From NCBI GenBank assembly GCA_036571765.1, contig BROE01000019.1, positions 7,137,625-7,201,624 of the forward strand: a DNA stretch of 64,000 nt, given 5' to 3'. This document shows, one piece after another, positions 1 through 18,245 of the stretch (the stretch's first letter is position 1; each line of letters starts with the position of its first letter). Below the pieces are notes generated by a model. That model did no database searches. It was not told the DNA's origin and worked only from the letters and a program-made list of their open reading frames with translations. The translations under genes were made by a program, and so were the position numbers. Source of the stretch: Plecoglossus altivelis (Eukaryota; Chordata; Actinopteri; Osmeriformes; Plecoglossidae).

Positions 1-262
1 ATTCCGACCCACAAGCTGCTGGGAGCCTCTCTTTGGTTCCACAGAGGTAACAGACTGTGTCTGGCGGGGTACTGGATATCATGGGACTGCTCTGGTAACA
101 AAGCCCTCATGGGTCAATAGCAGGGAGGGCTTGGAGATGATAAAGCAGTATAGGGATGTAGCTGTGCAGTAGCTTTGGTTTCACAGTGATTGAAGATTGC
201 CTTCGATCAAGGAGTTTCTTTTGGTGGGAGAAACGGACTGCGGCTTCTGATGCTGGCCCCCG

Positions 263-331
263 AGTGAAGTCTACTGGCCCTGAATAAAGTCTACTGGCCC
301 TGAATGAAGTCTACTGGCCCCGGATGAAGTC
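263..331. repeat. 21-base tandem repeat
   Basis: About three imperfect copies of a unit containing GAAGTCTACTGGCCCTGAAT lie in tandem. Confidence 0.8.
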
Positions 332-377
332 TTAGGTGGTGTGGAGATGAGATGTTAGGGCTAATCTTACCCTACCA

Positions 378-500
378 GAGTGAGAGAGAGCGATAAAGAG
401 AGAAAGAGAATGAGAGAAAGAGAGAGAGTGAGAGAGATAGAGAGCAATAAAGACAGAGAGAGATAAAGAGAGAGAGAGAGTGAAGAGGGAGAAGGAGAGA
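378..500. repeat. GA-rich purine tract
   Basis: This is a low-complexity GAGA/AAAG tract, interrupted, on the plus strand. Confidence 0.8.
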
Positions 501-715
501 GGCTGAGCTAATCTGGCGTGTGGCCATGCCAGGATAAAGTTCTCATTTCCTCTCTACTTCTCTTTTCTTTTCCTACTCTTCAAACATTCCTCATTCCCTC
601 TGTCTGTCTCTGGCCTCTACAGAGAGACATTCTCTTTTCTCCTGCGCAGGCAGCCCACTCTGCTCCAATAACAGCCATTGAACCGCTGAATGGATTTGGA
701 CTGAAAGTGGACTTA

Positions 716-829
<114 letters not shown>

Positions 830-1352
830 TTAATTATCTAAGCAAAAGTCTAAATTAGGTCAATTTGGCCAGCACACACACAAACAGGCATGTACAGATA
901 TTGTCCGTTCCATAAACACAATAAAATAACTCAAAAACGAAATCTGCTACTGAAAAAGGGCCAAGGAAACTAATGGACATGAGTCACGGTTGCTAGCTTG
1001 CTAGCTTTTCACTCAGCGATGAGGCCTGCTGGGGAAGGCTACACCCTGCAGGTAAATACACTGAGCTCCAGGTGCATGCTGGGAGTTTGGCCGGCCCAAC
1101 AGAGCAGCGCGGATGCTTTTGGACGGGGACACGCGCAGACAGTGCACAGAGAGAGAGAGAGAAGCATTCAGTCTATGCGGGCCCACTTGGCCATCCTAAG
1201 GCCTGTAATCTCAGGCTTATTGAGCAGTCCCCACTAATCACTGTTGCAGGATGGCTTTAGAGCAGGACAGACTGGAAGCACATCGCACACATCCGCACTC
1301 TCGGGCTCATCTCATATCCAGACGACTTCATGGGTTTTTTAAAGACACATAC

Positions 1353-6448
<5,096 letters not shown>

Positions 6449-7825
6449 CTGGGAAAGAGAAGGGCGAAGGAGAGGTGTTAGACATTGACTGGGAGGCTGG
6501 AGAGAGGAGAGAGGAGAGGCAGGGAGACAAGTGAGACAGAGACATCAAGGCCGGAGGGAAGCTAAAGCCCAAAGCAGGTTCTCTTCTGACATACCAAAAT
6601 AAGCACGTGTACATTTCTCACTGTGCCACACCGCAGGCTTCCTTTACATCAACAACCGCTCTCCTGCGACACAGAGAGATTAAAAGAATTTGTATTATCC
6701 AGAAGGTTATTGCCTCTTCAAGGCAACTTACAAAATGGGATCTCGGTAACATTCTTGGATTTCAGCTCGGTAACAAACGTAACCCAGATGTGTGAGCGGA
6801 GGAGTCACAAGTTCAGCCGAAGCTCCATTCCTCTGGGTGTCGGCCCAGTTCTCTGTGGGACCCCCTCCAGATGGAGGGCAGCGTGAGCAGAGTTCAGCGT
6901 GGCTAAATCTCCACGGGTCACGAGGAGGGCCCACTCTTTGGGCACCAGGAGGGCACAAGATCCCTTAATCTGCCTCTGCTTAAACCACCAATTTCCTGTC
7001 GAATCTGGACTCTCACGCTCGCTTATCTGCTTCCTGAAGGACGTCTTCTGCGGAGAGGAGATGGCGTTTGATGTTTCGTGCGTGACGCGGAAAGAAACAA
7101 TCCAATCGCAATCCCTCTGACTGGGGAAGTGATGAAGCCCATTAAACTGCTGAGAATTTAGATGTGAATTAGCACATCCAACTGAGCCATGGAGCCGTTT
7201 TTGAAGCTTAACGTGGCTTTTGCTTCAATTTACTAGACATGGTGAAAAAAATCATAAAACTGAGTATCGTGGAGCAACAGAAATGACTGTTTATCCTTCA
7301 CCTCCCATGACTCTGAACCTTGTTTGTGAGTGAAATTATCCTTGTTGTTTTGTTGTTGACAGTTTCACTTCTCCAGGGTTCAATACAGTTCATTCAATTC
7401 CATATTCTCCCTGTCAGCTCAGTTCAATGCGCTCCTGATGTGTATAACGGTGTAACCTGATAGTCAAACCCAACCATGCATCAACACACGGTTACAGTTA
7501 CAGTTATCGACACTCCCTGTTGAAAAGACACACTGACAGTCTAATCAATCAATAGGCCTGCTTATGTAAGCCAGGAAACAGCTGGTTTAAACACATGGTG
7601 TCACCATGGCTTGGCCTTGAGTGAACCACTCTGGTTCAGAGTTACTTTACTCTTGTTCTCTCCCTCTTACCAGGTAGGGGGTTGACATACTGGCTACTTG
7701 TTTGACCATGTACAATAGATAGTGGGAGGGGCTGAGGTTTAACGACAGAGATAAGGTGAGGAACAGGTTAGGGTGCAGGTGGGGAATCAGGTTATTTGCC
7801 TTGGAAACCAGGAGAGAAAACAGGT

Positions 7826-7945
7826 TAGGGCCTCTGTCAGGGCCCAGGCTGGGGCCCAGGGGCTAGACCAAAGATTCTGGGGCCCAGGCTGGGGCCTAAG
7901 GCCCAGAGGCTGGGGCACAGGCATTGGGGCCCAGGCTGGGGCCAC
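7826..7945. repeat. GGGGCCCAGGCT-type tandem repeat
   Basis: Several degenerate copies of GGGGCCCAGGCTGGGGC and GGGGCCYAGG lie in tandem. Confidence 0.75.
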
Positions 7946-10195
7946 CGAGGAGTACAGTAAAGGTGGATGACTCTCCTCCCTGACTTGTTATTGCAGCTGC
8001 AAGCTTTCAGGAGAATCTCCTGGTGCATCAGGAGCAGAGTAATATAATGAGAGAGAGCGAGGGGCCACGGACTGAACTACTTAGCAAACAATGAGCCTTG
8101 TGCAGGCATCTAGTCTAAGAGTCAGATCTTCAGCACGGAGACAAGTCCTAGTTAGGATCTCCAACTACAGCCAGCATGCTCGCCTCTTATGGAAACAGGG
8201 AAAGAGACAATGCTCAGACCTCCGTGGAATCCAGGTCTGAAGGCTTCCCAGGACAGGAGTCTGTCCACTCCAATATGCCTCATATCTCCTGGACTTTTCC
8301 GCGCTACGGATTGAGATGACAAGTTGCGGAGTTCGAGCCGGAGTTCAATTACAGTAATTGCCACTTGCATGTAAACAAGTAAATGTCAATGAAGCGCAGC
8401 CTCGGGGATGACAGCACGTTTCTCTCATGCTGTTCAGGGGAGGGAAGCTAATGAGACGCTCGGTCCTAGAGCCGCAGTATTGATGGTTATGTTCGAGCAG
8501 GCTACAGGCTTCCTATTAGCATCTCTCAGCCACTCTTCTCATCCTCTCTTCCCTTCACAGTGGCCTGCCTCCATCTCGGTTTCTTTTCAACACGCTGTGG
8601 CCCCTACCCCCACCGCCCTTCACTGCCTTCTCCCCCCTCTCCCCCTCGAGATACCCCCCACCTCCCCAGGCCATGTGCTGTACAGACCAGTCTCAGAACC
8701 AGGGCAGGCAGAGAGCCCTTCTGAGTGGAGACCTACATACATTAGCAAACAAAGACCCCCGGCAAAGGAACCACTCCCATACCACCTCTCTGTCCTCTCT
8801 GTCTTGCCTTAACTCCACTCCAACACGACACGGGGCTGTGTGGTCTATTTGCTGCCATTTCTACGCAAGCAGAAACGGTATTATTTTAGATGCTCTGCGA
8901 TTTGGCGAGTCGACGATCGCAGGGGGTTCTCGGTTGTGTACCGTACGTGTGAAGAAGATCACGTAGGAGTGAGTTTGCTCAATCCTCTGTCTGGAAAAGG
9001 TGTACTTTTCTTCTTATCGGGTCATTCCCGTAAAAAGCCAGTAAATCAAGCCAGGGTGTACAGGGGAGAGATGATTCAACACTGGTGCGGAGAGATGAGA
9101 TGACTCCTCTCCACAAGAGGACACATAGCACTGTGTGGGAGTGAGACTGAGTGTGTGTGTGCGTTGTCAGTGATAAGACACATGAGAGGTTTAGTGCCTT
9201 CGACTGAAATAGTCTTCATTGCTAGCCTTCCTCCCACACAATGCTAGTTCTTGCTGTTGTATGGGCGTGGTCAGTTACTCTATATCAACGCCAACTGAAG
9301 CCGTTTTTCTGGATATACCTGAACACATCTAATCTGTTATTCTTTTTAAAGATGCAGAGAGATATGCCTTTACAGACCTGTAGTAAAGCGACATTCTGCT
9401 GCTTGGTTGGCCAAGCAAGCAGCAGACAGGATATGTCACTTTCACCAAAGTGTAATAATGAAGCTTGATAGTATAAACGACAATGTCAGGAGAGCACAGG
9501 CACATGGTCAGAACCTTGTCAGCGGTCACTGCGGAACCCGCAAATCAATGGTTGCATAACCGACTCACAAAGGAAGCAGAAGATTAACACTTCGAGCATG
9601 GAGATCACGGACGCTACAGTCAGTGATGTACTATATGCAGCCACGTAAACAAATCACGAACTTGGAGCAAACCCGCAAATGCGCGCATTTGTATCCCAGC
9701 ACATCAGGCAAGCGTTATTTGGATGGGGAGATCGAAACTGTTTACGCTGCTAAGTGTGTCTTCAGAGATCCCGTCACAAACGAATCAGTGTTCTGTAGCA
9801 GGACCACAGGGCCACCTGCTCTATCGGAGAACACCTCACTGTCCTCCACGCAAGTCAGGCCACACCTGCACACCAGCTCTGGGCTACCGGCACGCCTGGT
9901 CACAGGCGATGGGCTCTGGCACTCTGAAACAGCCCCAGTCAGAATGAGCACCAGCCAGCGTCGACACAAACATTCCAGACAGACTGCGATTGTTGCCACA
10001 AGCGATCCCTCCCTCAGTGAGCACTCACTGCAAGCAGAGAGGAGATGCGGAGGGAGAGGAGGGAGGACGTAAACACGCTGCGGGGCTGGAGATGTCCTGC
10101 TGGTGTCGTGTCCACTGTCAGGCTGACTGTGTTCTACCTACAGGAGACGTGTCTCCCTCGACACAGGGTGTGGCTCCCACCCGACCCCCCACAAG

Positions 10196-10292
10196 CCCCC
10201 CCCCCTCCACACACACACACACACACACCACCCCCCCGCCCCACACGCCAGCCCCCCCCGCCCCGCACACCAGCCCCCCCGCCCCCAACTGC
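10196..10292. repeat. CA run and C-rich low-complexity tract
   Basis: A short (CA)n run is followed by repeated CCCCCCGCCCCACACGCCAG-like units. Confidence 0.85.
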
Positions 10293-10884
10293 TCATCTGA
10301 TGGATGCTGCAAGTCTGCTGAGTGGTCAGCTTCCACAGCGACCGCTAAAGATGGCCGCCCCACGGGCGCCCAGACATTCCTTATCATGCAGTGTAGCATA
10401 AAACATTGACCTATTTACTGGGTCGACTGACAGGCAGGCGGTTTCAAAGTGCACTGCTCCCGATGTGAACATCTCCTGCATCTACTATACAACTCTTCCT
10501 GTTTGATAAACCCTCAGCTGCAAAGTGTATTTTGCCTGTTCACACAGAGGTGAAGGCAGTGACGCTTCAGAAGGACTACAGGCTCACTCAGGAGGAGGAC
10601 TTCACTCTCTTATCCATCAGTAAACACAGCGCTGGCTTTTCAATTGGAATATCGCACTGAACAAGCTGCACCGCCTGTAAAACGATATTGTGTCGCCTAC
10701 CACGAGCTGTGAAAACGGGCGTAAAAGTGAAATCAGGCAGGTGAGAAACAGAGATGCTGAGCGTTACATGCAAACGGGGCCTAAATGCTCTTCAACCTCC
10801 TTGCTTGGCTGAGTTGGTATCACAGATGCCACATTACAATATGACATCTTGACAGAAATTGGATTGTGCACTTTTCATAAAAAG

Positions 10885-10887
<3 letters not shown>

Positions 10888-10936
<49 letters not shown>

Positions 10937-10969
10937 AAGACAGAGAGAGAGAGAGAAAGACAGAAAGAC

Positions 10970-11000
<31 letters not shown>

Positions 11001-11001
11001 G
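10888..11001. repeat. (GA)n microsatellite with GACAGAAA interruptions
   Basis: A GAGA dinucleotide tract is broken twice by AAAGACAGAAAGACAG. Confidence 0.95.
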
Positions 11002-11664
11002 CCCACTCACCATTGCCTGCAGCCGGAGCATCGCCCACCTAACCTAGAAATTACTGAGGCTATTTTCCAATTCCTCTTCCATAAACTATTAATATATCCA
11101 CGAAGAGCTGGATTTCTCTCTGCTTTTTGGTGCTGATCAAACATTAATGCTAGATTTGCAGGGCTAAATCAGGGGGAACTAAGGTCTGGGTGCTGGAGGC
11201 TGGGGACTGGAGGCTAGGGACTGGAGGCTGGAGGCTAGAGATGGCCTCTCTCCCCTGATCAGGCCAGTGTCTGGGTCTGTGTTTGTGACTCTGGATGGTC
11301 TCAGTCCTGTCTCAGCCCTGCAGTTTGGCTGCTTACTCAATCATCTTACGCAGAAATATTGTATTTCAAGTTGGTAGACCGACACCTCTCGCATGAAGTT
11401 CAGTCTTTGCCGTGTCCTGCAGCAGTCGGTTTTACCCTGGAATATGTGAGAGAGAAAAGCACCATAACATCCCTGGTGAAACCGAAGTGTTAAAGTCCAG
11501 ACAGGCTGCGAAGGCTTCAAATCATCTGTGTGTAGTCCTCGCTGGAGACTGTAAGAAAAGTCCTCTATTCCATTTCTAGGTTAGCGTAGCTTTGAAGCAC
11601 ACTGAAGGACAGCTCCATACACACCAACTCATAGCTATGTCAGTAGGCTGGCTAAAACAGACTT

Positions 11665-11665
<1 letters not shown>

Positions 11666-11711
<46 letters not shown>
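11666..11711. repeat. (CA)n microsatellite
   Basis: This is an uninterrupted CA dinucleotide run. Confidence 0.95.
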
Positions 11712-12997
11712 AGGCATGCATACACCAATCACGCCCAACCGAAAGCAGAACCCTTCCCCCACGCAGACCCTGATCATAGCAGATGTCGTCTCCTCACAGC
11801 CCAAACCCTCACCTCTCGCGTGATTTCCCTTTCAAGGTCACCACGGAAACAAGGCTTCCTCTGAGAGACGAACAGCAGATGTCACAGAAGGAATGAAAAG
11901 ATTATTTTACCTCCTTTTTGCCTCAGAGGGAGAAAGGGGCACTAAGGAGACAGAGAGGAACAGATTCCCAGAAAAGGCAGAGAGTCTTAGGCAGAGCTGG
12001 AAACAAGAGCGGTCTTTGACAGCCACACAGGTAATGGAGAACTTGTCACTAGACAGACAACTTCAAACGAGCATGAGGTCAGCACCGCTCGCTCCCTTTC
12101 ACAGCATTCATCTCGACCGTGTCTTTGTTACCGCAGGGTGGTTAATGAAAGATTATAAACAACAGATGTACAATCAAATTTACTTCGTTAGTCAGTGCGA
12201 TCTGTGATCTTGGTAGAGAGAGAGAAAAAAAAACAACACGTATCACATAATGAGTTCCCAAGTGAATTCCCCTAGAATTCCCTGAGACTAAACTGAGACA
12301 GATATCAGAACGGATGATTGGCTTCATGTGATTCTGATTCTGTCCCATCTATCTGTCAGCATGTGATGCGTCTTTGTTCCCTGAGGCGCCATGTTTCTGT
12401 GCTGGCCCCCCTCCTCCAAGTGGAGCCCATCTGCTTTGCATACAGCCGGTAGCCCGTGGTAAAGTTCATGAATGGGAGACTCAACAGGAGATCTGCCTCT
12501 CGGAACAGGTGACAGGTGGGCCATGGTGTGTATGTGTAAGTGCGTGTGTGCGTGTGTGAGTGTGTGTGCCTTTCTTGGAGGGCTCTCAGATGCTATTGAA
12601 GCCCAAGGTCACTTTACGCACACCTAGTGACTGCCTCGTCAATCAGAACTGGTCAGGTTAACATGATACAGCAATCTCTACCATGGAACTATGGTAACTA
12701 GATTTAAAAAAACACCAGGACCTTTATTTCAAATGGTGGGATGTAGTCTGGAGTAAGTGGGACTTATGGAGGTCTATGACAATGAGCTGAACTGACCACA
12801 AACACAAGCATGGTTATGATCTTTCAACAAATGCATTTTATGTAAAGGGGAGATGATAATGCCAACAGAACTGCAACACAACCATGTCTACATTTCCATA
12901 ACTGGGCCATGTTCACAGGAAGAGCTTCTCCAATATCCATCTAACATCTATCTTTGTAAAGCTTCTCTGTTTTGGAGAACAGAACACTGTTCGTGTG

Positions 12998-13330
12998 TGA
13001 AGGTGTGTTCTGTGTGTGTTACAGGACACTGTGTGTAGATGTGTTCTGTGTGTGTTACAGGACACTGTGTGTAGATGTGTTCTGTGTGTGTTACAGGACA
13101 CTGTGTGTGTGTAGATGTGTTCTGTATGTGTTACAGGACACTGTGTGTGTATGTGTGTTCTGTGTGTGTTACAGGACACTGTGTGTGTAGATGTGTTCTG
13201 TGTGTGTTACAGGACACTGTGTGTGTAGATGTGTTCTGTGTGTGTTACAGGACTCTGTGTGTGTATATGTGTTCTGTGTGTGTTACAGGACACTGTGTGT
13301 GTGTATGTGTGTTCTGTGTGTGTTACAGGC
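12998..13330. repeat. Minisatellite with GT-rich units of about 40 bases
   Basis: About eight copies of a unit of the form GTGTTCTGTGTGTGTTACAG followed by GACACTGTGTGTGTAGAT lie in tandem, with unit-length changes from GT slippage. Each unit contains TTACAG. Confidence 0.93.
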
Positions 13331-14820
13331 CTCTCTTAAACTCCACTGGTGGGAGTTTACTCTCATCATCCCCAGCTCACTAGCCTTCATCAGTTGAGAA
13401 GACTCATCTCAGGGCAACTCTGAGCCGGCAGGAACATCAACACTGGGAAAACAAAGCGCTACAGTAGCTGAGATGACGTTTTGACTTCAATATTTCACCT
13501 GTGGTATTGTGATGCCATGCCCAGAGTAGCTGATGTTGACAGATCTCCGAAACCACAGTTTAAAAACGGTGTGCCAGCACGCTTAATACGAAAGCCAGTG
13601 CAAACACGCACGAAATGGAAGTGTTTGTAATTGGGTCAAGACTACCACCGTTGTGTTTTCTTGTAGGTTCCTGCTATTATTAGGTGTGGTACTATAATCA
13701 GCCAGAAACGAAAGCAGGTCTTGCAGAGTTGACCTCAGGCTAACGGCAGTCTTTCCCTCTCTTCTAAGCCATTGTAGTCATTCAAGGCGGGCAGACAGAC
13801 ATGGAGCTGCCATGCTATAGTGCTGGAACAGATGGGAGACAGATCCTTCATTAACCCCATACTGTCAATGGTCACTACGTCTCTCTGTAAACATCTCAGT
13901 GCCACCAGAGATCTCTGTAATGCCATCATAGTGGGGAAAGAAAAAACGTATAGATTTGAAAGTAGGAGATGAAGCTTTTGAGCTTTTAATGGTGCCAGTG
14001 CTGTCTCCGGCGGGGCCTGTTTCCCCATGCAGAGCTGTGGCTAGGCCAAGGTATTTTGCTACTGCTGCCCAGTGACAGACCCTTTGACAGTGTTATAATA
14101 TAGAGTGATACACAAGTCAAATAAATTACAAACAGCTAAATGTCCCAACCAGTATCTTACGAGCCTTTCACGCACTGCACAGACACATCCGAAGCACGCT
14201 TTACAACAACTTAACACTCCCAGCCTCAAAGATTAAGGGAGGTGTGTCAATGTGTCAGTGTGTGAGTCTGAATTTATCCCCCCTCCGCTCCTATTCATCG
14301 TCCTTTCCCTCCCGTGTCTCTCTCCTCTTATATTTTCTATCTTTCTCTCCTATCCTCGCTCACCTTACCCTCCGCCCTCTTTCTCACATTTCGCCCCCTT
14401 CCTTCTGTCAAGCAATGGCCGATGGCTTAGATCTGCTATATTTCCGACTGTAAAGCCAATGACTGGTTAGAAGCACCTAACAATCCAGATGCATGTCTTG
14501 GATGTCGATAGCCAGCCATGTCGCTACATAGCCTAGCTACATGTGGATAGCTTCCTCGTACACAAAGTCTCTCTGCTAGTCGCCTTCTTCGATCTCTGCC
14601 CAACTACATCCTGAGACTCGAGCATGCACGTTCCTAAAATCAGATGGCAACCCCGGGGCCCCACTCTCCTGCGGATACGATATGATATTCCGACCAGGCA
14701 GGAGACGGAGACTAGATGCAGGGTCTCCTGGAGCTTTTGTTAGCTGCTGGCTGAGGTGATGTAAGAGAACTCCAGTGTGTTGAGTTACCCAGAATTAGTG
14801 TACGGATACTGCCACGATAG

Positions 14821-14925
14821 AGCCTGGCTGCTGCTGCCTGCTGCTGTGCTGTCCCTGCTGCTGCCTGCCTGCTGCCTGTCAGTTGTTTTCGCTGCTGCCT
14901 GCTGCTGCCTACTGCAGCCTAGATC
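14821..14925. repeat. CTG/CTGCC-rich tandem repeat
   Basis: Repeated CTGCTGCCTGCTGC units form this low-complexity tract. Confidence 0.85.
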
Positions 14926-16412
14926 AGCAAACTAGCGGTTGCTGTTTCAGATTGCAGTCACAACTAACCACCCTGCTATCGCCAGCCAGCAAACGCTGCT
15001 AACGCTCTTCAAATACGCACGAATGCCTAGTCGTTCAGAGCAAACAGACAGACAGAGCTGCATAGTAAACCTGCAGACAAGCAGAACATGACAGAACACA
15101 ATGTGTGCATACCACCACCATCACAAGCTCACTAACATTCAACACTCTTGTTCCAGCCTTCATGCTTCATTCATTCTGGAAAGACAATCACAGTCAGCGG
15201 TAACCGTGGCCACCACTGTTGCAGTCCAAATCATGCCCTCTGTGTGCTTATCAGACGGGAAACTGAATTAGCACTGTCCTAAATCACATGAGGCTCATAT
15301 GTAACAGATCCGTTCAGTCAAGCTTGGAGGTCTAAGGAGACTCATTCGTTTGAGACAAGCCAACTGATGTGAACCTCGCCTGGCCCCCTACACCCAGCCT
15401 GCCGCTCGTTCTCCTCCAAGAAAGACCTGACGTGTGTGTGGACTTTTCACCCCAAACATCCATCGACTGTGCGTGTATTTGGAGCGTCCGGGTGCTGCTA
15501 TTGGTCGGCTCAGAGCAGACAGCCAGTGGGTTCTTCCTCAGAGTGGCCATCCATGCATGCCCTTCTGTCCCTCTGTCTCTTGCCCCTACTGTCTTTTGAG
15601 GGTTTGTGCTCGGCTCGCTCTGCTTTCTGTGCTTCTGAGCGGCCAGCCTCCTGTGGGCGGATAGTGCCCCAGCAGCACCCGGTAGCCTCCATATGACAGC
15701 CTCCCTCACACCCGCCGCTCAACCCAGATCCACACACGAGCACTGCTCCATAAGCGACACACGCCCCATTCACCACATCGCTCAACATCAGCACCCTCTG
15801 CACGCCACTCACTCAAACACTACACTCACAAGCCACTCGCATGAGACAACACACTCACTCACACTCACTCACTCACTTACAAGCAGCCTCTACACACTCA
15901 ACAACAGACCCATTAGCCAAACACAACGTGCGACACACGGAAAAGTGCCATACCCGACGCACCACACGGATAGATTGGTCCTTCTCAGAAGGGAAGGCAG
16001 TTCTGGATGACCCCAGGTTCAAACAGCACTCTGTGTGTAACATTTGGAAAAATAACGCCGTTAATCAGTTCCAAGCCCGCCAATAAGAGCTCTCAAGACT
16101 GTCGGCTCGCATTGACTGAGCGGATAATGAATGCTAATGAGGTTTCCTAAGACAGCCCTCTTTTTCTCGCCTTCCAACTCTTGACTCAGAGTTATGTAAT
16201 GGGTCCGGCATGTTCTTGGCAGGAGGTGAGATCCACACTGAGGGTCTGCTGTCTGACGGAGAAGTCATGTGTCAGTCAGTGTCCAACAAGCACGCGCTCT
16301 CCACGACACCCCTTCTTCTCACAGCCTATGCTCTCATCAAGCTAGCATCACAAACAAGTACCCTACGCCAAGTTCTTTGTTTTTGTTTTTTTTGGGTTTA
16401 CCTGTCTGATTG

Positions 16413-16432
16413 TCTGTCTGTCTGTCTGTCAC
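16413..16432. repeat. (TGTC)n short tandem repeat
   Basis: About five copies of CTGT/TGTC lie next to a T-rich tract. Confidence 0.85.
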
Positions 16433-16910
16433 CCAGCAACAAGCTCAGGACTGATGAATCATGTTCACTTGCAACTGATGGCAGGATGGATGGACAGTTA
16501 TTGAACGGATGATTATGTATTCCTCCTGCACTCCCAGCTCTCACGGGGTCTAGCACCTGCCCCATCCCCCACTCCCCTTCCCCCATCGCCTCATCCTCCC
16601 TCCGCCATCGTCACCCTGACTACCCAGCATCCTCCTCTCTCACCAGCCAGTCCAGACTGCCGGCCTTCCATCAGGCCTTGCTTCAGACAGGCCACGGCGG
16701 CCGCCCCTCCAGGGACGGGGAACAATTTCTCACCTTGCTCTCCCGCTCTGCCTCCCCCTCCCCCCCATGCCACTTGACCATTGCTGCCGCTTCGTCCAGT
16801 CGCTACAAGTCAACGAAACGTGATTACACCCAGGAAACCCGGTCCGATACCAAACTCCTCTGCGATCGGAAGTGGCGTCTTCTGGATATAGCCTGTAAGC
16901 AAGGCTGCTG

Positions 16911-18231
16911 AGTTCCCGCCGTCCCAGCCTGCGCAATTCGAACGCGAAAGACCGGAGGCGTGATGGGATATTGAGACTCACCATCCCCAGATTTACGGCG
17001 AGACGAATCAGTCACGTCCGACGCACGATGGGTGGGGCGCCATGCCGAGAGGGCTGAGCCTCATGGTTAGGGTTGGACCACCTCCCGTCACCCATTCTGC
17101 AGTCGGTGACAGACACGTAATCTCCCTGAACGCTACTGCGCAGAGCGCCATGAACGAGCCAGCTCCACAGACATCCAACGCCATGACACGGAATCTTCCC
17201 TCTCAATGTTGAGAGAGAGAGAGCTCAAAACTAATCATCATATAAACCCTCCCCAAAAGCAAAAGCCTGCGCGGAGGCCGAGCAGAGCGATAACAAAGAG
17301 GCAGCCCTGAGCAACCTATCAGCCATCCATCTCTCCCCATCCACGGCACGCAACGGCTAGGAGCCGTCCGCTAGCCTCCCCTACATACACCCGGAATAGC
17401 GTTGCCTCTTTTTGTTACTGTGTGGTCTGCTGCTTCATATTCTACCGGTGTGACAACACACACACACGCGGCACACACCTGCTCACAGCCCACCGATCGC
17501 AGCCTTGAACGTCAACAAAGATGCTTTTTGTGACAAGACCAGGGGGCGAGGGAGGGAGGGGGGTGTCCATCAAGACTTACAGAGAGACGGGGTGGGGTGG
17601 TGGGGGGCTGATTAGACTGAGCTGCCCAGCTACTGCATCTACCGTTCATCCGCTGATGCAGGCATCCATTTCCCGATCTGTACCACAGTAAGTACGCCCA
17701 TAAAACAGTGCTTACTCCCATTGGGTCCTCCTCCTCTCCTCTTCAAGCGAGGCAGAATGCAGAAGAGGAAGAGCGAAAGGCTACAAAAGCCCCCCACATA
17801 CACAAGCCTCCTCCTCCTCTCCTCCCTCTCTCCTCTTACTCAACAAGCACGATACCAACCAAGAAGGATTACCTGAAATATGTCTTGACATTCTCTTCCT
17901 CGGTGTGTCGCCTTTGGATCCAGTGTTCTGGTAGGTTCATCCTCAAATGTGCGGTCCTATTGACAGTTTACAGGCAGGATTGCCATTCTCTTGTCAGACC
18001 GGTTCCTGACCCCAAACTCAGGCTTGCTCGGTAGGCTGGATGCTTCACTGGCTGCTCGCTGTTCCCTAGCCCATGATGTCATCCACCCGGTGCAGCTCAT
18101 TGGTGGAGAGGCAGCATGCTAATGAAGCTAGCAGCTCTGGGGGAGGAGGAGGGATCTAGGCAGGCTGAGTTGATCTTTTGTTTGACAGACCAAACCTGCT
18201 GAGCAAGAACCAGAGGAGGGAGGGCGGTATA
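16911..18231. repeat. Left copy of a 1.3-kb tandem duplication
   Basis: This block matches 18246-19539 throughout. From about 17872 to 18231 the copies look identical, down to the shared end GGAGGGAGGGCGGTATA. From 16911 to about 17870 they differ mainly by many one- to three-base indels, as in homopolymer runs. The region is CpG-rich for this window. That pattern suits an assembly or consensus error as well as a real duplication. Confidence 0.88.
17872..18102 (-). promoter_or_regulatory. Candidate non-coding first exon and promoter (possibly pak3)
   Basis: On the minus strand an exon could end at 17873 with donor CAG|GTAATC. A CCAAT box (ATTGG on the plus strand, about 18099) lies upstream, in CpG-enriched sequence. 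It would suit the missing 5' UTR exon of pak3, but no transcript evidence is visible. The block is repeated at 19180-19410, and a plus-strand TATAAA plus CA|GTAAGT arrangement in the same duplication is an equally possible reading. Confidence 0.22.
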
Positions 18232-18245
18232 CCCTCCCCCCCAGC

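Larger units (their letters stand above)
6449..16910. other. Non-coding region upstream of pak3 coding exons
   Basis: About 10 kb without a recognisable coding exon on either strand. It is probably intronic or 5' flanking DNA of pak3, which needs an upstream non-coding exon. It holds many simple repeats, listed separately. All reading frames here are short and unrelated to families I know. Confidence 0.55.

Noticed and set aside
8331..8345. GTTCGAGCC resembling a tRNA B box
   Set aside because: No matching A box or cloverleaf could be built around it.
13005..13330. Array of regularly spaced repeats reminiscent of CRISPR
   Set aside because: A eukaryotic GT-rich minisatellite with no unique spacers.
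17235..17690. Plus-strand TATAAA and CA|GTAAGT pair that could define a non-coding exon
   Set aside because: No coding sequence or independent support; the block is part of an error-prone duplication, so I give it only as an alternative to the minus-strand reading.
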